Part shown: positions 1-8,551 of the stretch, piece after piece
Numbering within the stretch: position 1 is the first letter of the stretch
How the letters are laid out: each line of letters opens with the position of its first letter
Assembly (NCBI GenBank): GCA_029260435.1
Contig: JAJDDG010000048.1
Location: forward strand, 1 to 45,306
Direction of reading: 5' to 3'
Source of the DNA: Phycisphaerales bacterium
GTDB taxonomy: Bacteria > Planctomycetota > Phycisphaerae > Phycisphaerales > UBA1924
Length of the DNA stretch: 45,306 bases
The notes under the pieces: generated by a model
What the model saw: the letters and a program-made list of their open reading frames with translations, nothing else
Databases searched by the model: none
Told to the model about the DNA's origin: nothing
Made by a program: the position numbers and the translations under genes

Positions 1-1236
1 TTCGTCCGTCATCGGGAAGCCCAGCGCGCTTTCGAACAGCTCGGAGAATGTCACCTGCCTAAAGTGGCTGCCGAAGTCGATGGTCATGTCGCCGAACGGC
101 AGGCGGAGTTCTTCGGGTGTGACCGAGGATTCTTCGCGCCCGCTCGCCTTTGCGACAACACACCGTGCGCACGCGCGGATCATCTCTTCCGTCAGCTCGC
201 GCATCGAGTGGTAGTCGCCGAACGCCTCGTACACCTCAAGGCTCGTGAACTCGGGGTTGTGGTTCTTGTCCATCCCCTCGTTGCGGAAGTTGCGCGACAA
301 TTCAAAGACGCCCGGCAAGCCGCCGACGATCAGGCGCTTGTGGTACAGCTCCGGGGCGATCCGCATGAACAGATCGATATCCAGCGCGTTCATGTGCGTG
401 ACGAACGGCCTCGCTGCTGCGCCGCCCGCGAGGGATTGCAGGACGGGCGTCTCGACCTCGAAATCGCCCCGATCGCTCAGGAACGAGCGCACGCGGTTCA
501 TGATCGCGGCCCGCATCTTCATCACGTGCATCGATTCGGGGTTGGCGTACAGATCCACATACCGCTTGCGGTACCGCAGTTCGATGTCCTGCAGCCCGGA
601 CCACTTCTCTGGGGGCGGCGCGATGCTCTTGCTCGCGATCTCCAGCCCGCTTGCCCATATCGTGATCTCGCCCTTCTTGGTTTTCATGAGCGGCCCGGTG
701 ACAACAACGATGTCCCCCAGGTCCAGCTGCTTGCAGATATCGAAGCCGGGCTCGGCGCAGTCTTTCTTCGAGACCGCGATCTGGAGATCCGCTTCGATGC
801 CCTTCCCATTGAGTTCACCGCCCCCCCCACCGTTCTCACCCTCTTCATTCTTTTCAAGGTCGCTCACGCCAGCGGTGGTGTGATCGCGCAGCTGCATCCA
901 GATGAGGCGACCGCCGTCGCGCTTGAGGACGATCCGTCCTGCGACTTTCACCATTGCGCGCGGATCCCCACCACCCAGAATCTCCAGCGCGGTCTGTTCG
1001 GTGCCCTTCGCCTGTGCGCTCGCTTCCTGATACTTCGCGTCGCCGCTCTCGTCGTACATCGCCCGGGCAGCCGTGAGATTGCTGAGCCCGTCGGTGCGGG
1101 AGCCGTAGGGCTTGGCGCCGAGGGCTGCGATCGCGTCGCGGTTTTCGCGCCGCTGCTGCTCGAGGTGGTGGGGGGACTGTGACGCAGCATCTTCCGTTGC
1201 GCCTGCCTGTGGCTGAGGGGGTGTGGGAGGGGTCAT
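1..1236 (-). CDS. lysS: Lysyl-tRNA synthetase, class II (C-terminus cut off by window edge)
   Basis: Charges tRNA-Lys with lysine in the cytoplasm. The minus strand reads 412 residues up to the edge. After a variable N-terminus comes an OB-fold anticodon-binding domain (VKVAGRIVLKRDGGRLIWMQ), then the class II core with RYRKRYVDLYANP, an ETPVLQ stretch and motif 2 as RNFRNEGMD; the C-terminal catalytic part lies beyond position 1. A glycine-rich insertion (NEEGENGGGGGELNGKG) sits in the OB-fold and is unusual. Two in-frame ATGs exist at 1245 and 1236. The inner one is preferred because a TACGAT hexamer ends seven bases before it, as at several other starts here. No T-box or other leader is visible. 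The family call is secure; the start is less so. Confidence 0.95.
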   Translation of the reverse strand, partial: MTPPTPPQPQAGATEDAASQSPHHLEQQRRENRDAIAALGAKPYGSRTDGLSNLTAARAMYDESGDAKYQEASAQAKGTEQTALEILGGGDPRAMVKVAGRIVLKRDGGRLIWMQLRDHTTAGVSDLEKNEEGENGGGGGELNGKGIEADLQIAVSKKDCAEPGFDICKQLDLGDIVVVTGPLMKTKKGEITIWASGLEIASKSIAPPPEKWSGLQDIELRYRKRYVDLYANPESMHVMKMRAAIMNRVRSFLSDRGDFEVETPVLQSLAGGAAARPFVTHMNALDIDLFMRIAPELYHKRLIVGGLPGVFELSRNFRNEGMDKNHNPEFTSLEVYEAFGDYHSMRELTEEMIRACARCVVAKASGREESSVTPEELRLPFGDMTIDFGSHFRQVTFSELFESALGFPMTDE

Positions 1237-1321
1237 AGAGGGCATCGTACCGAGGACGTGTCCTTTGATCGCGCGGGTGAATTCGCAGCCCGCGAATATG
1301 AAGCCATGACATAATCCCTGC

Positions 1322-1873
1322 ATGACCACCGTTTTCGAAACCCCGCGATTGATCCTCTGCAAACACCTGCAGAGCGATCTCGATGAGATCGCCTCGATGC
1401 AGGGTGATATGCGCGTCATGCGATGGGTCGGCGGGAAAACATATTCGCGGGAAGAGGTCGCCGATCGCCTCGAAAACATCCTCGACTACCAGGCGCGGAC
1501 GCCCTACGGGTTTTTCGTCGCGCGGTGCAAAAAAACCAGCGCCTTCGTCGGCGAGGGGGGCGTGGTGCCCATCGCCCGGAGCGGTACCGATCCGCGCCAT
1601 TTCGATAGGCGGGGCCCGGAGATCGAGGTGGGCTACCGATTCGCGTTCGACCATTGGGGCAAGGGGTACGCAACAGAAATCACCCGCGCCGCGGTGCGGT
1701 ACGCCTTCGAGACCGTCGGGCTGTCGCGAATCATCGGCGTGACCTCGCCGGACAACAGCGCGTCCCAGGCGGTGCTGATGAAAGCCGGGCTGCGCTACGT
1801 CGGGCCGACGGACGCGTACTACGACCAGACCGTCACGATGTACGAACGGACCCGCGCCGAATACACCGTGTGA
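1322..1873 (+). CDS. GNAT family N-acetyltransferase (RimJ/RimL-like)
   Basis: A 183-residue acetyl-CoA-dependent acyltransferase of the RimJ/RimL branch, which usually acts on protein N-termini or small amines; the substrate cannot be read from sequence. It opens with the typical TPRLIL strand. The acetyl-CoA pyrophosphate loop is HWGKGYATE near residue 115, followed by the helix AVRYAFE and the ...NSASQAVLMKAGLRYVG motif typical of this branch. There is no Shine-Dalgarno site. A CATAAT hexamer ends exactly six bases before the ATG, suggesting a leaderless message. The next gene, pfkA, starts 20 bp downstream but has its own TACCAT hexamer, so the two may be transcribed separately. Confidence 0.9.
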   Translation: MTTVFETPRLILCKHLQSDLDEIASMQGDMRVMRWVGGKTYSREEVADRLENILDYQARTPYGFFVARCKKTSAFVGEGGVVPIARSGTDPRHFDRRGPEIEVGYRFAFDHWGKGYATEITRAAVRYAFETVGLSRIIGVTSPDNSASQAVLMKAGLRYVGPTDAYYDQTVTMYERTRAEYTV

Positions 1874-1893
1874 CCCTCCGGTACCATGCGCCC

Positions 1894-2997
1894 ATGAGCG
1901 AGATCAAACGCATTGGCGTGCTGACAGGCGGCGGGGATTGTCCGGGGTTGAACGCGGTCATCCGCGCGGTCACCAAGGCCGCCATCTTCAACAACGGGTG
2001 GGAGGTCTTCGGCATCGCCGACGGGTACCTTGGGCTGATCGAGGACCGCGTCCGCCCGCTCCGCGCGAACGATGTCTCGAACATCCTCACCGTGGGCGGC
2101 ACGATCCTCGGCTCATCAAACAAAGCCAACCCCGAGCGATTCGCGACGGGCACCAACCCGGACGGCTCACCCGTCTTCGAGAATGTCTGTGATCGGTGCA
2201 TCGACACCATCAACAAACACCGCATGGACGCGGTCGTCGCCATCGGCGGCGACGGCACCATGAGCGGCGCAAAGCCATTCATCGAGGCGGGCATCAACAT
2301 CATCGGTGTGCCCAAGACCATCGACAACGACCTCGTCGGCACCGATCTCACATTCGGCTTTATGACCGCGGTCTCCATCGCCACCGAAGCGCTCGACCGC
2401 ATCCACACCACCGCGCAGTCCCACTCGCGCGTGATGATCGTCGAGGTGATGGGGCGTAACGCCGGGTGGATCGCGCTGCATTCGGGGGTGGCCTCCGGCG
2501 CGGACATCATCCTGTTGCCCGAGTTCCCTTATTCGATGGATGTGATCTCGAAGTACCTCCACCACCGCGAAGAGATCGGGCGCAACTTCACCGTGATCTG
2601 CACCGCAGAAGGTGCCCACGAGGACGGCGGCTCGATGACCATCTCGAAAATAGACCCCACATCGCCCGACCCCGTGCGTCTCGGCGGTGTCGCGCACGTC
2701 CTTGCGCACCAGATCGAAGAGCAGACCGGGCGAGAATCAAGGGCGGCGGTGCTCGGGCACGTCCAGCGCGGCGGCACGCCGATCGCTGCGGATCGCGTGC
2801 TCGCGACGCGGTTCGGGCGTCACGCCACCGCGCTGCTCAGAGCGGGCAAACGCAACCGACTTGTTGCGATGGTGGGCGGCAAGATCACCGACGTGGATAT
2901 CACAGAGGCAGCCGATAAGCAGCGTGTGATCCTGGCGGATAACGAGCTGATGGAAGCGGCGCGTTCGGTGGGCACATCATTCGGTGTGAACATCTAG
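1894..2997 (+). CDS. pfkA: 6-phosphofructokinase (group III, probably ATP-dependent)
   Basis: Phosphorylates fructose 6-phosphate in glycolysis; 367 residues. Visible motifs are the N-terminal GVLTGGGDCPGLNAVIR, the nucleotide loop GGDGTMSGA, the catalytic PKTIDNDLVGTD, MGRNAGWIAL and HVQRGGTPIAADR. In this family the last Gly of GGDG (bases 2254-2256) goes with ATP use, since PPi enzymes carry Asp there. The Lys in PKTIDND (2314-2316) is shared by PPi enzymes and the mixed group III. The combination matches group III enzymes that use ATP. A longer reading frame opens upstream in the GNAT gene, but this ATG has the conserved N-terminus right after it and TACCAT six bases before it, with no Shine-Dalgarno site. 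Confidence 0.95.
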   Translation: MSEIKRIGVLTGGGDCPGLNAVIRAVTKAAIFNNGWEVFGIADGYLGLIEDRVRPLRANDVSNILTVGGTILGSSNKANPERFATGTNPDGSPVFENVCDRCIDTINKHRMDAVVAIGGDGTMSGAKPFIEAGINIIGVPKTIDNDLVGTDLTFGFMTAVSIATEALDRIHTTAQSHSRVMIVEVMGRNAGWIALHSGVASGADIILLPEFPYSMDVISKYLHHREEIGRNFTVICTAEGAHEDGGSMTISKIDPTSPDPVRLGGVAHVLAHQIEEQTGRESRAAVLGHVQRGGTPIAADRVLATRFGRHATALLRAGKRNRLVAMVGGKITDVDITEAADKQRVILADNELMEAARSVGTSFGVNI

Positions 2998-3014
2998 CAG
3001 GGCACGAGCGTACA

Positions 3015-3050
3015 AAAAAGGAGAACCCCCCTCCCATTGCGAGAGGGGGG
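3015..3050. terminator. Possible intrinsic terminator downstream of pfkA
   Basis: An 8-bp stem (3026-3033 with 3043-3050) and nine-base loop lie 28 bp after the pfkA stop. There is no T-run on the plus strand. On the minus strand the stem is followed by TTCTCC and then six T, so it would work better for a minus-strand transcript, although no minus-strand gene is evident. Confidence 0.35.
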
Positions 3051-3180
3051 TGGAGAGCAGGTGCTCGTTCAGGTTTCAAGAATGACTTTTCTGGATGCTT
3101 CGGAAAACGACCGAGCCGTCATGGCCCCGAGATCGAGCTCCCAAACTTTCGCGGTGCGGTGAGGTAGATCTGCGAGGGGC

Positions 3181-3230
3181 CACGCGGCTCGGTCCAAAGC
3201 CGCGTGTCAGGCAGGCATGTTTACCATGCC
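3181..3230. repeat. Hairpin repeat pair (CAC...GTG and GGCATG...CATGCC type)
   Basis: A perfect 9-bp stem starting CAC and ending GTG (3181-3206) is followed eight bases later by a 6-bp GGCATG/CATGCC stem (3214-3230). The same two hairpin types occur together at 39.0-39.5 kb, which suggests one dispersed intergenic repeat family. Confidence 0.5.
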
Positions 3231-3595
3231 CGAGCGCGGCGTATCTGTTGACTCCTCTTGCCAACCCGAAGCATCCTGGTCTGTTCTCTTTGCCTGTTCT
3301 CCTTATCTCTTCAAATCCACAACATGCCATCGCGTCGGCAGACCAAACACCCAAAGCGCTACTCAACGCCCTAACACGTGCTCCACTCACCGACCCGCGT
3401 CAAAGCGACACAGACGACGACTCAGAAAGCGAAGCTGCTCCCGGTTTCAGGTGCCTGATTGTGTGTGGTTCTGAAGAACCCTGTGCGGTTGTAGGATGTA
3501 CCCAATCCGGGTCGAGTCCAACGGTTTTAGCGATTTTTCCGCCTGTAGTGCCGGAGCCGATAATGTCTGATGTGAAGGGGTAGAAGGAGAACGAG

Positions 3596-4795
3596 ATGAC
3601 CGCATCGCGATGCCGCACCTTTGTCCTCACGATTCTTGTGCTTGCGACGGCATCGGCGTGGGCTGAAAACGCGCCGGATGATCCGGTCACCATCCGCGTG
3701 CGTGTGCTTGATCACGCGGGCGATCCGGTGACCGGGGTGACGGCCTGGCTGGGCAATGCAGACCGCAGCTATGGCGCGGAATCATGGCATCACGAACTGA
3801 TTCTTGATGCCGATGGGGAAGCCGAGATCATCGAAACACGATCCGCATTGCCAGAAATGATCGGGTGCTCAGTCGGTCGGATTATGAGCGGGCCCTCCAC
3901 AAACAGGAAGAATCAAATTGAGCATTACAAAACACTAATCACTACCAATGCTTTTCCAACTCTCTCAGATATTGAATTTCCCCTAGACCAGGATGAACTC
4001 GAATTGGTTATCCAAGCAATTCCTGCAGTGATGCGAGATATTCATATCCGCCTGGGTGACCACGACCTAACAGACAATACATGGGCGCATCGGCAAGACA
4101 TCTACATGACGTCGTTCTTAGGCATGGTTTCGCTCAATGGATCGATTCAACAGCGAACAATTCGGGCTATCCCCAAAGGAAAGGATCTTCAACTTGAAGT
4201 CCATTCACCGATCAACCAAGACGCCGCAATTGTCGGGCAGCACGAGCCAGATTTGGGCGGCATCCCGAAGCACTTCTTCACGCCCCGGATGGTCAGGCGT
4301 GTCACCATCCCCGGCGATGAATTGCTCGAGCCTGCTGGCACAGCGAATGTACATCTGGAGCCGCTCGAACTGGACGCGACAATCTGGATCGACCTGCTCG
4401 AAAACGGAGAGATGGTGAAGGTGCCGAGTGTGGTGAGCGGCATCATGGTCGATCTATTCGAAGAGAACGGGAGATACGTACTTCAATGCATGGCGTCATG
4501 GAGACACCGGACGGGGACTCCTGAAAACGACCTGATGGTGCATCTGCCTGTTCATGTCCCCGCGGGCACGTATTACGTCATCGGGCTGCACGACCGAATG
4601 CAGCACAAGAACGCATGGACACTGCTGGATATTCTTGAAGCCGGGCGCGGTGATGTCTTCGAGGAAGCTGGAGCGACGAAGTTCACTGCGCAGGCAGGCG
4701 ATTACCGCACTCTGGTTGATCCACCGGACAACGCGGAGAACGTGCACTACCGCATTATTGACCTCTGGGAGCAGGAACAAGCCGAGGACGACTGA
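3596..4795 (+). CDS. Secreted protein of unknown function
   Basis: 399 residues, family not recognised. It begins with a clear signal peptide (MTASRCRTFVLTILVLATASAWA). Next comes a short stretch, VRVLDHAGDPVTGVTAWLG, resembling the start of a carboxypeptidase-regulatory-like beta domain, so part of it may be a beta-sandwich. No catalytic motif was seen. The start is well supported by AAGGAGA about eight bases upstream. Bases from about 3850 to 4260 are clearly AT-richer than the flanks and use codons such as AAA, ATT and CTA that neighbours avoid, giving a mosaic look. The gene converges on the MFS transporter with no space between the stop codons. Confidence 0.8.
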   Translation: MTASRCRTFVLTILVLATASAWAENAPDDPVTIRVRVLDHAGDPVTGVTAWLGNADRSYGAESWHHELILDADGEAEIIETRSALPEMIGCSVGRIMSGPSTNRKNQIEHYKTLITTNAFPTLSDIEFPLDQDELELVIQAIPAVMRDIHIRLGDHDLTDNTWAHRQDIYMTSFLGMVSLNGSIQQRTIRAIPKGKDLQLEVHSPINQDAAIVGQHEPDLGGIPKHFFTPRMVRRVTIPGDELLEPAGTANVHLEPLELDATIWIDLLENGEMVKVPSVVSGIMVDLFEENGRYVLQCMASWRHRTGTPENDLMVHLPVHVPAGTYYVIGLHDRMQHKNAWTLLDILEAGRGDVFEEAGATKFTAQAGDYRTLVDPPDNAENVHYRIIDLWEQEQAEDD

Positions 4796-6211
4796 TCACC
4801 CCGACACGATCCGTCCTTCTCTGCGCAGCCTTCGCTGCTTCATCATCAGCATGAACATGCTGATCCCGCCGATCACACCGAAGCTCGCCATGATCACCAG
4901 CCAGTAGAACCACTTGTCCTCTTCGCTGACCTGCTTCTGCACGATCCCCGTGATGAACAGCGCAAACGCAGCCCCGTAGTACTGGAACGAATCGATCACG
5001 CCCGCTGCGAACCCAGCCATCTTCTTGCCGCCGATATCCATCGGCGCCGCAGCGCCGACCAGCGAGTGAGTCGAGTTTACTGTCATCGAGATCAGGATCA
5101 GGATGATGCACCCGGTCCAGATGCCGCTCGTCGTCGGCCCGACGAGCCCCTTCGCCATGATGATCGCCGCGGTTCCGATCACACACGCTTCCACGAAGTA
5201 CAGCACAACCGCGACCGGAGCCCGCCGACCCTTCGCGAACTTGTCGGAGATAAACCCGGACATGATCGAGCCCATCACCGCGACGACCGGCATCGCTATA
5301 AGCGTCGCGACCGCGATCCTCGGCGGGTCGTTCGCCATATCGAAACCGAGCTGGTCCTCGAAATACAGTATGGACAACTGGTCGGTCGGCTGGCGCACCG
5401 CGCCGGTGCACGCGTACGCGACCGCGTAGAACCAGATCAGCGGGTGCGTGAGGATTGTCTTAAAAGACTTGGAGAGCGAGACGGTCACACCCTCGGAATC
5501 GTCGATCTCATCAACAATCACGCTGTCATCGAAGCCCGCATCTTCTGGAGATTCCTTCACAGCAAAGAACATCAGCACCGCCGCAGCCGCTGTAAACAGC
5601 GGCGGGATCTGGAACAGCGCCCGCCACTCGCCCTGCTGCGCCATTGTGATGCCGAAGATCACGATCCCGGATGTCAGCATGAAGGGGCCGAGCTTGGAGA
5701 TAGCGACCTGACCGAGCTGGATCATGATGCCGAAGATCCCGGCGAAGATGCCCCGCTCGGTCCTGTGGAACCACGCCGCGTTGATCTTCACCATGCCCGG
5801 CGCGCCGAACGATTGGAAATACCCGTTCATCAGCGCGAGAAGGGCAAAGGTTGTGAACACACTTACATATGCCGAAATGGCGTCAAGCGGGAAGAACCCG
5901 AGGATGAAGTTGATGATGATCGTGCCGATCGCACCGATCAGCATCGAGCGTTTCCCGCCCTGGCGGTCGGCGAGCAAGCCGTTGATGAGTTGCCCGGTGC
6001 CGTAGGCGAGCGACCAGATCGCGAACAGGTTTGCGATGTCTGACGAATCGAACCCGAACTCGTCGATCATGCCCGGCGTGGCGAATCGGAAGTTGTACCG
6101 GCACATGTAGTACGTGGCGTACATGAGCCCGATCGAGAACCAGTTGAGCCCGCGCCGCGGACGGAAACCACGCGGGTGCTTGATCGTGAAACGGTGTTCG
6201 TCGTGGCTCAT
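4796..6211 (-). CDS. MFS transporter, organophosphate:Pi antiporter-like (GlpT/UhpT family)
   Basis: 471 residues with about twelve membrane segments. It resembles the organophosphate:phosphate antiporter family, which exchanges glycerol-3-phosphate or hexose phosphates for phosphate. Supporting stretches are MYATYYMCRYNFR in helix 1, FQSFGAPGMVKINAAWFHRTERG in the middle loop region, and MDIGGKKMAGFAAGVIDSF in helix 10-11 (GlpT-type proteins have a related MD-G-K/R segment). The substrate cannot be fixed. It is divergent from a Na/Pi cotransporter and PhoU-like pair across a 353-bp gap, which suggests a phosphate-uptake neighbourhood. The ATG at 6211 is followed directly by a polar N-terminus. 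Confidence 0.85.
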   Translation of the reverse strand: MSHDEHRFTIKHPRGFRPRRGLNWFSIGLMYATYYMCRYNFRFATPGMIDEFGFDSSDIANLFAIWSLAYGTGQLINGLLADRQGGKRSMLIGAIGTIIINFILGFFPLDAISAYVSVFTTFALLALMNGYFQSFGAPGMVKINAAWFHRTERGIFAGIFGIMIQLGQVAISKLGPFMLTSGIVIFGITMAQQGEWRALFQIPPLFTAAAAVLMFFAVKESPEDAGFDDSVIVDEIDDSEGVTVSLSKSFKTILTHPLIWFYAVAYACTGAVRQPTDQLSILYFEDQLGFDMANDPPRIAVATLIAMPVVAVMGSIMSGFISDKFAKGRRAPVAVVLYFVEACVIGTAAIIMAKGLVGPTTSGIWTGCIILILISMTVNSTHSLVGAAAPMDIGGKKMAGFAAGVIDSFQYYGAAFALFITGIVQKQVSEEDKWFYWLVIMASFGVIGGISMFMLMMKQRRLRREGRIVSG

Positions 6212-6564
6212 GTCTGGTATCGCCCTCGTCCGGGTCGGTTCTTGCTTGTCGGGTGACCGCCGATAGTGAGGGCGAAGCGTACGTCAATCCGCCCGCGCAT
6301 TCTGAAAATGGACAGTTGATCCGTTTCGATGCCGCTCGATCCACCGCCGATCCGCCAGAACGCATCCCTAACGATTGCCGGATGGGTGTTCCCGATTCCG
6401 AGCCGCCAACCTGCACGCAAACTTTCTGAAACTTGCCCCCGAGCCGGTGCCCGCACCACGCGTTTTCTTTCTATAAGACTCGCTCAAGGCTCCTTTGCAC
6501 GCTGGACTCACCCGCCTCGTACACGCCCGCCGCCCGGCGGAGCGACCCACAGGGCCCGAGCAGG
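6212..6564. promoter_or_regulatory. Divergent intergenic region between two phosphate-type transporters
   Basis: This 353-bp region must hold promoters for both directions. A TATAAG hexamer at 6472-6477 is a possible plus-strand -10 about 85 bases before the cotransporter start, but I find no matching -35. I could not identify a Pho box. Open frames here are poor. Confidence 0.3.
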
Positions 6565-7833
6565 ATGTCAGAAAAAGACACACCAACCCCGCCCGCTCCC
6601 AAGGACGACAAAGCCCCTCGCGCACGCGCGGAGGACGACACACACCACGCGCACCGAGGGCACCCCGCATGGGCGCACGGCATCGCCGCCGGGCTCTGTC
6701 TCTACTTCTTCCTCTCCGCGATCAACGTCATCGGCTCCGGGCTGAAGCATGTCGGCAAGAACACCGACGCGCTCGAACGCTTCCTCTCCGGTGCCGACAA
6801 CCCCTTCGTCGCCCTGCTCGGGTCGGTCATCGTTACCTCGCTCGTGCAGAGTTCCTCCTTCACGACATCCCTCATCATCACCCTCACCGCTGCGGGCGTG
6901 ATGGATGTCGAGGCCGCGGTCTTCGCTGTTATGGGCGCGAACATCGGTACTTCTGTCACCAACACAATCGTCGCGCTGGGGCAGGTGAAAATCAAGCGAC
7001 AGTTCCGGCGCGCGTTCACCGCAGCGATCGTCCACGACATCTTCAACTGGCTCACTGTTGCGGTACTCTTCCCGATCGAGTGGATTTCCGGTGCGAGCCA
7101 CGAGTCCGGCAAGGGTTGGCTCATGCGGTGCTCGGAATGGGCCGCGAGTTTTATCTCATCGAGCGAGTACGAGAAGCCGTTCAACCCGGTCAAATGGGTG
7201 ACCAGCCCGGTCGTCAAGGTGTTCGAGTGGTTTGGAGATCTTGTCACCGGCGCAATGGATTGGGTCGGGATCGATTTCTCCAACGAAGCAGTCGCGGACG
7301 GGATATTCGTCGCTGTGCTCGGGCTGGGGCTCCTGTTCGTCGCGCTGGCGTACCTCGTGAAAAACCTCAAGGGTGCCCTGCTCGACCGCATCGAGGGCAT
7401 GTTCCGCAGCTACTTCTTCCGCAACGACTTCGTTGCCTACATCGTCGGCGGGGTCACCACCGTGCTCGTCCAGTCCAGTTCCGTGACAACGAGCCTGATC
7501 GTTCCCCTCGCCGGGGCCGGCGCAGTCAAGATCCGGCGCGTCCTGCCCTACACGCTCGGCGCAAACCTGGGCACGACCATCACCGGCGTCCTCGCGGCAA
7601 CCGCCAACCCCGAACCCGCCGCGATCGCCGTCGCAATCGCCCATATCACCTTCAATCTTCTCGGCACCGCCATCTGGTACCCGTTGAGATTCATCCCCTT
7701 CTCGCTCGCGCACGGCTACGCCCGTATCGCCGCAAGATCGAAATGGAACGCGATCGGGTACCTGTTGCTCGCGTTCTTCGTGCTCCCGTTGCTCGGCGTG
7801 ATATTCACAGAAATCATCCTGGGCTTACTATGA
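6565..7833 (+). CDS. Na/Pi cotransporter family protein
   Basis: 422 residues, inner membrane. It has the inverted duplication of the NaPi-II family. The first QSSS signature is VQSSSFTTSLIITLTAAGV, followed by ANIGTSVTNTIVALG; the second is VQSSSVTTSLIVPLAGAG, followed by ANLGTTITGVLAA. These paired motifs form the substrate and sodium site and couple Na+ entry to phosphate uptake. A polar, charged N-terminal tail of about 35 residues precedes the first helix. The frame is open further upstream to 6433, but this ATG is the last before the conserved part and has GAGCAGG just upstream. The PhoU-like gene follows 21 bp downstream, so the two are probably co-transcribed. Confidence 0.93.
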   Translation: MSEKDTPTPPAPKDDKAPRARAEDDTHHAHRGHPAWAHGIAAGLCLYFFLSAINVIGSGLKHVGKNTDALERFLSGADNPFVALLGSVIVTSLVQSSSFTTSLIITLTAAGVMDVEAAVFAVMGANIGTSVTNTIVALGQVKIKRQFRRAFTAAIVHDIFNWLTVAVLFPIEWISGASHESGKGWLMRCSEWAASFISSSEYEKPFNPVKWVTSPVVKVFEWFGDLVTGAMDWVGIDFSNEAVADGIFVAVLGLGLLFVALAYLVKNLKGALLDRIEGMFRSYFFRNDFVAYIVGGVTTVLVQSSSVTTSLIVPLAGAGAVKIRRVLPYTLGANLGTTITGVLAATANPEPAAIAVAIAHITFNLLGTAIWYPLRFIPFSLAHGYARIAARSKWNAIGYLLLAFFVLPLLGVIFTEIILGLL

Positions 7834-7854
7834 TCGCAGCAGGAAGGACCGGTC

Positions 7855-8514
7855 ATGCTTAGGCAGCTTCTTATCGCGTTCAAGGGTTCCGAGACCCTCG
7901 ACAACGCCTACGACGAATTCACCGAGATGCTCGAATACGCCGAGTGGATGTTCGACCGCGCGAACGAAGTCCTGCGCCGCGAGGTCGAGCCCGCCGAGAT
8001 CAAGGACTCGCTCTACAAAACCGATCAGGCGATCAACACACTCATCCGCTCGATCCGGCGCAAGATCATCCGCCACCTGACCATCAACCCGGGCACCGAG
8101 GTCGGCGCATCGATGGTGCTGATGAGCGTCGCCAAGGACGCCGAACGCATCGGCGACTACTGCAAAAATGTCTTCGAGGTCGGGCAGTTCTACAAAGAAG
8201 ACTTCCACGTCCCCGGCTACCACGAGCCCCTCGAGGAGATCCGCGCAAACACACAGAAGATGTTCGCGGTGGTCCGCGAGGCGTTCAACGAGTCGAGCGT
8301 CAAAAAAGCCGACAAGGCAGCCGCAAGCGCAGCCAAGATCCGCACCAAGTGCGACATGATCATCGAGCAACTCCTGCTCGACGCCTCAAGCATCTCGACC
8401 CACGAAGCCGTCGCCTACTCCCTGCTCGCGCGACACTACAAACGCGTCGCCGCCCACCTCGCCAATATCGCCTCCGCGGTCCGCGGCAAGATCGAAGATC
8501 TCGACTTCAGCTGA
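7855..8514 (+). CDS. PhoU domain protein
   Basis: 219-residue all-helical protein. It carries PhoU-type helices with acidic/metal-site segments such as MSVAKDAERIGDYCKNV near residue 90 and ARHYKRVAAHLANIAS near residue 195; the second matches the E/D-R-(I/V)-(G/A)-D/H-x-x-N PhoU repeat less closely. PhoU proteins modulate phosphate uptake and Pho signalling. Its place right after a Na/Pi cotransporter suggests it controls that transporter rather than an ABC Pst system; no pst genes are in the window. The start has AGGAAGGA about seven bases upstream. The gene is convergent with the next, with 37 bp between stops. Confidence 0.88.
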   Translation: MLRQLLIAFKGSETLDNAYDEFTEMLEYAEWMFDRANEVLRREVEPAEIKDSLYKTDQAINTLIRSIRRKIIRHLTINPGTEVGASMVLMSVAKDAERIGDYCKNVFEVGQFYKEDFHVPGYHEPLEEIRANTQKMFAVVREAFNESSVKKADKAAASAAKIRTKCDMIIEQLLLDASSISTHEAVAYSLLARHYKRVAAHLANIASAVRGKIEDLDFS

Positions 8515-8551
8515 ACCACACCGCCCCTCGGCGATAGCACGCAGACCCCAT

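Larger units (their letters stand above)
2998..3595. other. Intergenic gap with hairpins, no convincing gene
   Basis: About 600 bp between pfkA and a secreted-protein gene. Open frames on both strands have poor codon bias and no recognisable protein, so I call no gene. It holds a C/G hairpin at 3026-3050, a 9-bp perfect hairpin CACGCGGCT/AGCCGCGTG at 3181-3206, and a GGCATG/CATGCC hairpin at 3214-3230. The last two resemble the hairpin repeats found at 33.8, 37.1 and 39.0-39.5 kb. Confidence 0.6.

Noticed and set aside
64-1182. Plus-strand open frame of 372 codons
   Set aside because: It is antisense to lysS, whose product is clearly recognised.
3500-3525. T-arm-like sequence GGGTCGAGTCC suggesting a tRNA
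   Set aside because: No acceptor stem, anticodon arm or CCA can be fitted around it.
3095-3583. Possible 162-residue protein in the gap after pfkA
   Set aside because: It spans hairpin repeats, has poor codon bias and no recognisable domain or ribosome site.
5066-6043. Plus-strand open frame of 325 codons
   Set aside because: Antisense to the antiporter-like MFS gene; highly charged and low complexity.
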